From an uncultured euryarchaeote (GTDB lineage Archaea > Thermoplasmatota > Poseidoniia > Poseidoniales > Thalassarchaeaceae): 5,152 nucleotides of DNA. A program made the position numbers and the translations under genes. Shown here piece by piece: positions 4,398 through 5,152 of the stretch; the stretch's first letter is position 1; the number at the start of each line of letters is the position of its first letter. The stretch covers positions 1 through 5,152 of the forward strand of contig CALCOR010000212.1 in the NCBI GenBank assembly GCA_937897085.1, written 5' to 3'. Under the pieces are notes generated by a model. That model saw only the letters and a program-made list of their open reading frames with translations. It was not told the origin of the DNA and did not search any database.

Positions 4398-5152
4398 TCA
4401 GCGTTCCTGATACCTCTGATTCCACTGCTGATATTCCCCATCATAGCCATCCTCGGGCAGGTCTACAACAAGGAGGATTGGTGGAAGGAGCGCTTCAAGG
4501 AAGGAGGCATGATCGCCATCGGCAGCCTTGCCATCGCGCTTTCGCTCACCGTCTGGCTCGCCATCCAGTTCTTCACTCAGGGAACCGGCGACGAAGATGC
4601 CCTGAGGTGGAACCTGTTCAACTGGATCAGCTTCGATGTGCTCGGGCAGACGGCTGATGGCACTTGGGTGACGATGCAGCAGGACGTCGCGCTGGGCGTC
4701 GGCATCTGGGTGGATCCCTTGTCGCTGATGCTGTTGTTCGTCGCCGCCTTCCTGTGCTTCCTCATCTGCTGGTTTTCTCTCGGTTACATGAACACCGATC
4801 CGATTAACGAGGACCGCAACCACCGCTTCTACGCCGAATTCGTGCTTTTCAGCGCCGGCATGCTGGGGATGGTGCTGGCCGACTCATTCCTCTGGCTGTT
4901 CGTCTTCTGGGAGATCATGGGACTCTGCTCCTACCTGCTCATCGGCTTCTACTACGAACGTCCGAGCGCCGCATACGCAGCGAAGAAGGCGTTCTTGACC
5001 ACGCGCGTCGGTGATGTGTTCTTGCTCATCGGCCTGCTGATTCTCTACGACCTCTACGGATCACTGGACTACGCCGTCATCTTCGCAGACCCATCGATTG
5101 GTGGGACGGTCGATGCTGCGATGCTGAAGTGGGCGATGCTGATGCTGTTCAT
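4275..5152 (+). CDS. nuoL: NuoL, complex I antiporter-like subunit (3'-truncated by window edge)
   Basis: NuoL is the distal Mrp-antiporter-like ion pump of complex I. The first 292 residues are visible and the frame runs off the window. Signatures are VDPLSLMLL (146-154), WEIMGLCSYLLIGFYY (212-227) with Glu213 at the position of E. coli Glu144 (TM5 proton site), and KKAFLTTRVGDVFLLIG (237-253). The last residues, AAMLKWAMLMLF, correspond to MLMWATLMLL just before the TM7 region of E. coli; the catalytic TM7 Lys is just beyond the edge. Glu213 is about 70 residues later than in E. coli. An N-terminal extension with an extra hydrophobic stretch (11-29) and a longer loop between TM2 and TM3 (about 100-145) explain this. 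The usual TM1 is at about 42-63 and TM2 at about 79-99. The start follows an almost ideal ribosome site. Confidence 0.96.
   Translation, partial: MGESKNPEMKFLIPIGLLLLFPFMRIYGGEFARGLPFDALESAFLIPLIPLLIFPIIAILGQVYNKEDWWKERFKEGGMIAIGSLAIALSLTVWLAIQFFTQGTGDEDALRWNLFNWISFDVLGQTADGTWVTMQQDVALGVGIWVDPLSLMLLFVAAFLCFLICWFSLGYMNTDPINEDRNHRFYAEFVLFSAGMLGMVLADSFLWLFVFWEIMGLCSYLLIGFYYERPSAAYAAKKAFLTTRVGDVFLLIGLLILYDLYGSLDYAVIFADPSIGGTVDAAMLKWAMLMLF

Noticed and set aside
1..5152. Membrane-bound hydrogenase or Mrp antiporter operon instead of complex I
   Set aside because: NuoH, NuoI, NuoJ, NuoK and NuoL signatures occur in complex I order, and the NuoD C-terminus ends in GETDR without the CxxC metal ligands of a NiFe hydrogenase large subunit. 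An F420H2 dehydrogenase (Fpo) identity is not excluded, because the donor subunits are outside the window.

Overview
The window is a stretch of one operon for a respiratory complex I (NADH-quinone oxidoreductase / NDH-1 type). All genes lie on the + strand, with almost no intergenic space. The order is nuoD (3' part), nuoH, nuoI, nuoJ1, nuoJ2, nuoK, nuoL (5' part). nuoA-nuoC would be expected upstream, and nuoM and nuoN downstream, but neither is visible.

Organism: three features point to an archaeal-type operon. nuoD is followed directly by nuoH with no nuoE/F/G between them, NuoJ is encoded as two separate ORFs, and most junctions carry strong GGAGG or AGGTGA Shine-Dalgarno (SD) sequences. 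This layout is known from haloarchaeal nuo and methanosarcinal fpo operons. The proteins are not extremely acidic, which argues against Haloarchaea, and the GC content is moderately high. A Thermoplasmatota-related lineage such as marine group II/III Euryarchaeota is my best guess. It is an inference from layout; no rRNA or other marker is in the window.

Layout: 1-966 is the C-terminal 321 residues of NuoD, part of the quinone pocket. 971-2416 is NuoH, the membrane anchor of the quinone channel, with a loop insertion of about 60 residues and an extra C-terminal membrane helix. 2429-3415 is NuoI, the two-cluster ferredoxin-like subunit, about twice the usual size. It carries an N-terminal insertion, a domain of about 80 residues between the two 4Fe-4S motifs (part of which looks like a small SH3/Tudor-type beta barrel), and a charged C-terminal tail. 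3419-3691 and 3688-3963 are the two halves of NuoJ. 3960-4262 is NuoK with both conserved membrane glutamates. 4275-5152 is NuoL, with an N-terminal extension and cut off by the window edge near its TM7. No stretch above 15 bases lacks a gene, and I saw no RNA gene, mobile element, CRISPR array, terminator or promoter.

How they work together: NuoI passes electrons through two 4Fe-4S clusters toward NuoB (outside the window). Quinone is reduced at the NuoB/NuoD/NuoH interface, and the energy is transmitted through NuoH, J and K to the antiporter-like subunits L, M and N, which pump ions. With no nuoEFG at the usual place, the electron donor is probably not NADH through NuoF; ferredoxin or F420H2 are candidates. 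The main novelty lies in the additions to NuoI and NuoH, on the side where a non-NADH donor and quinone meet the complex. The rest is ordinary core bioenergetics.
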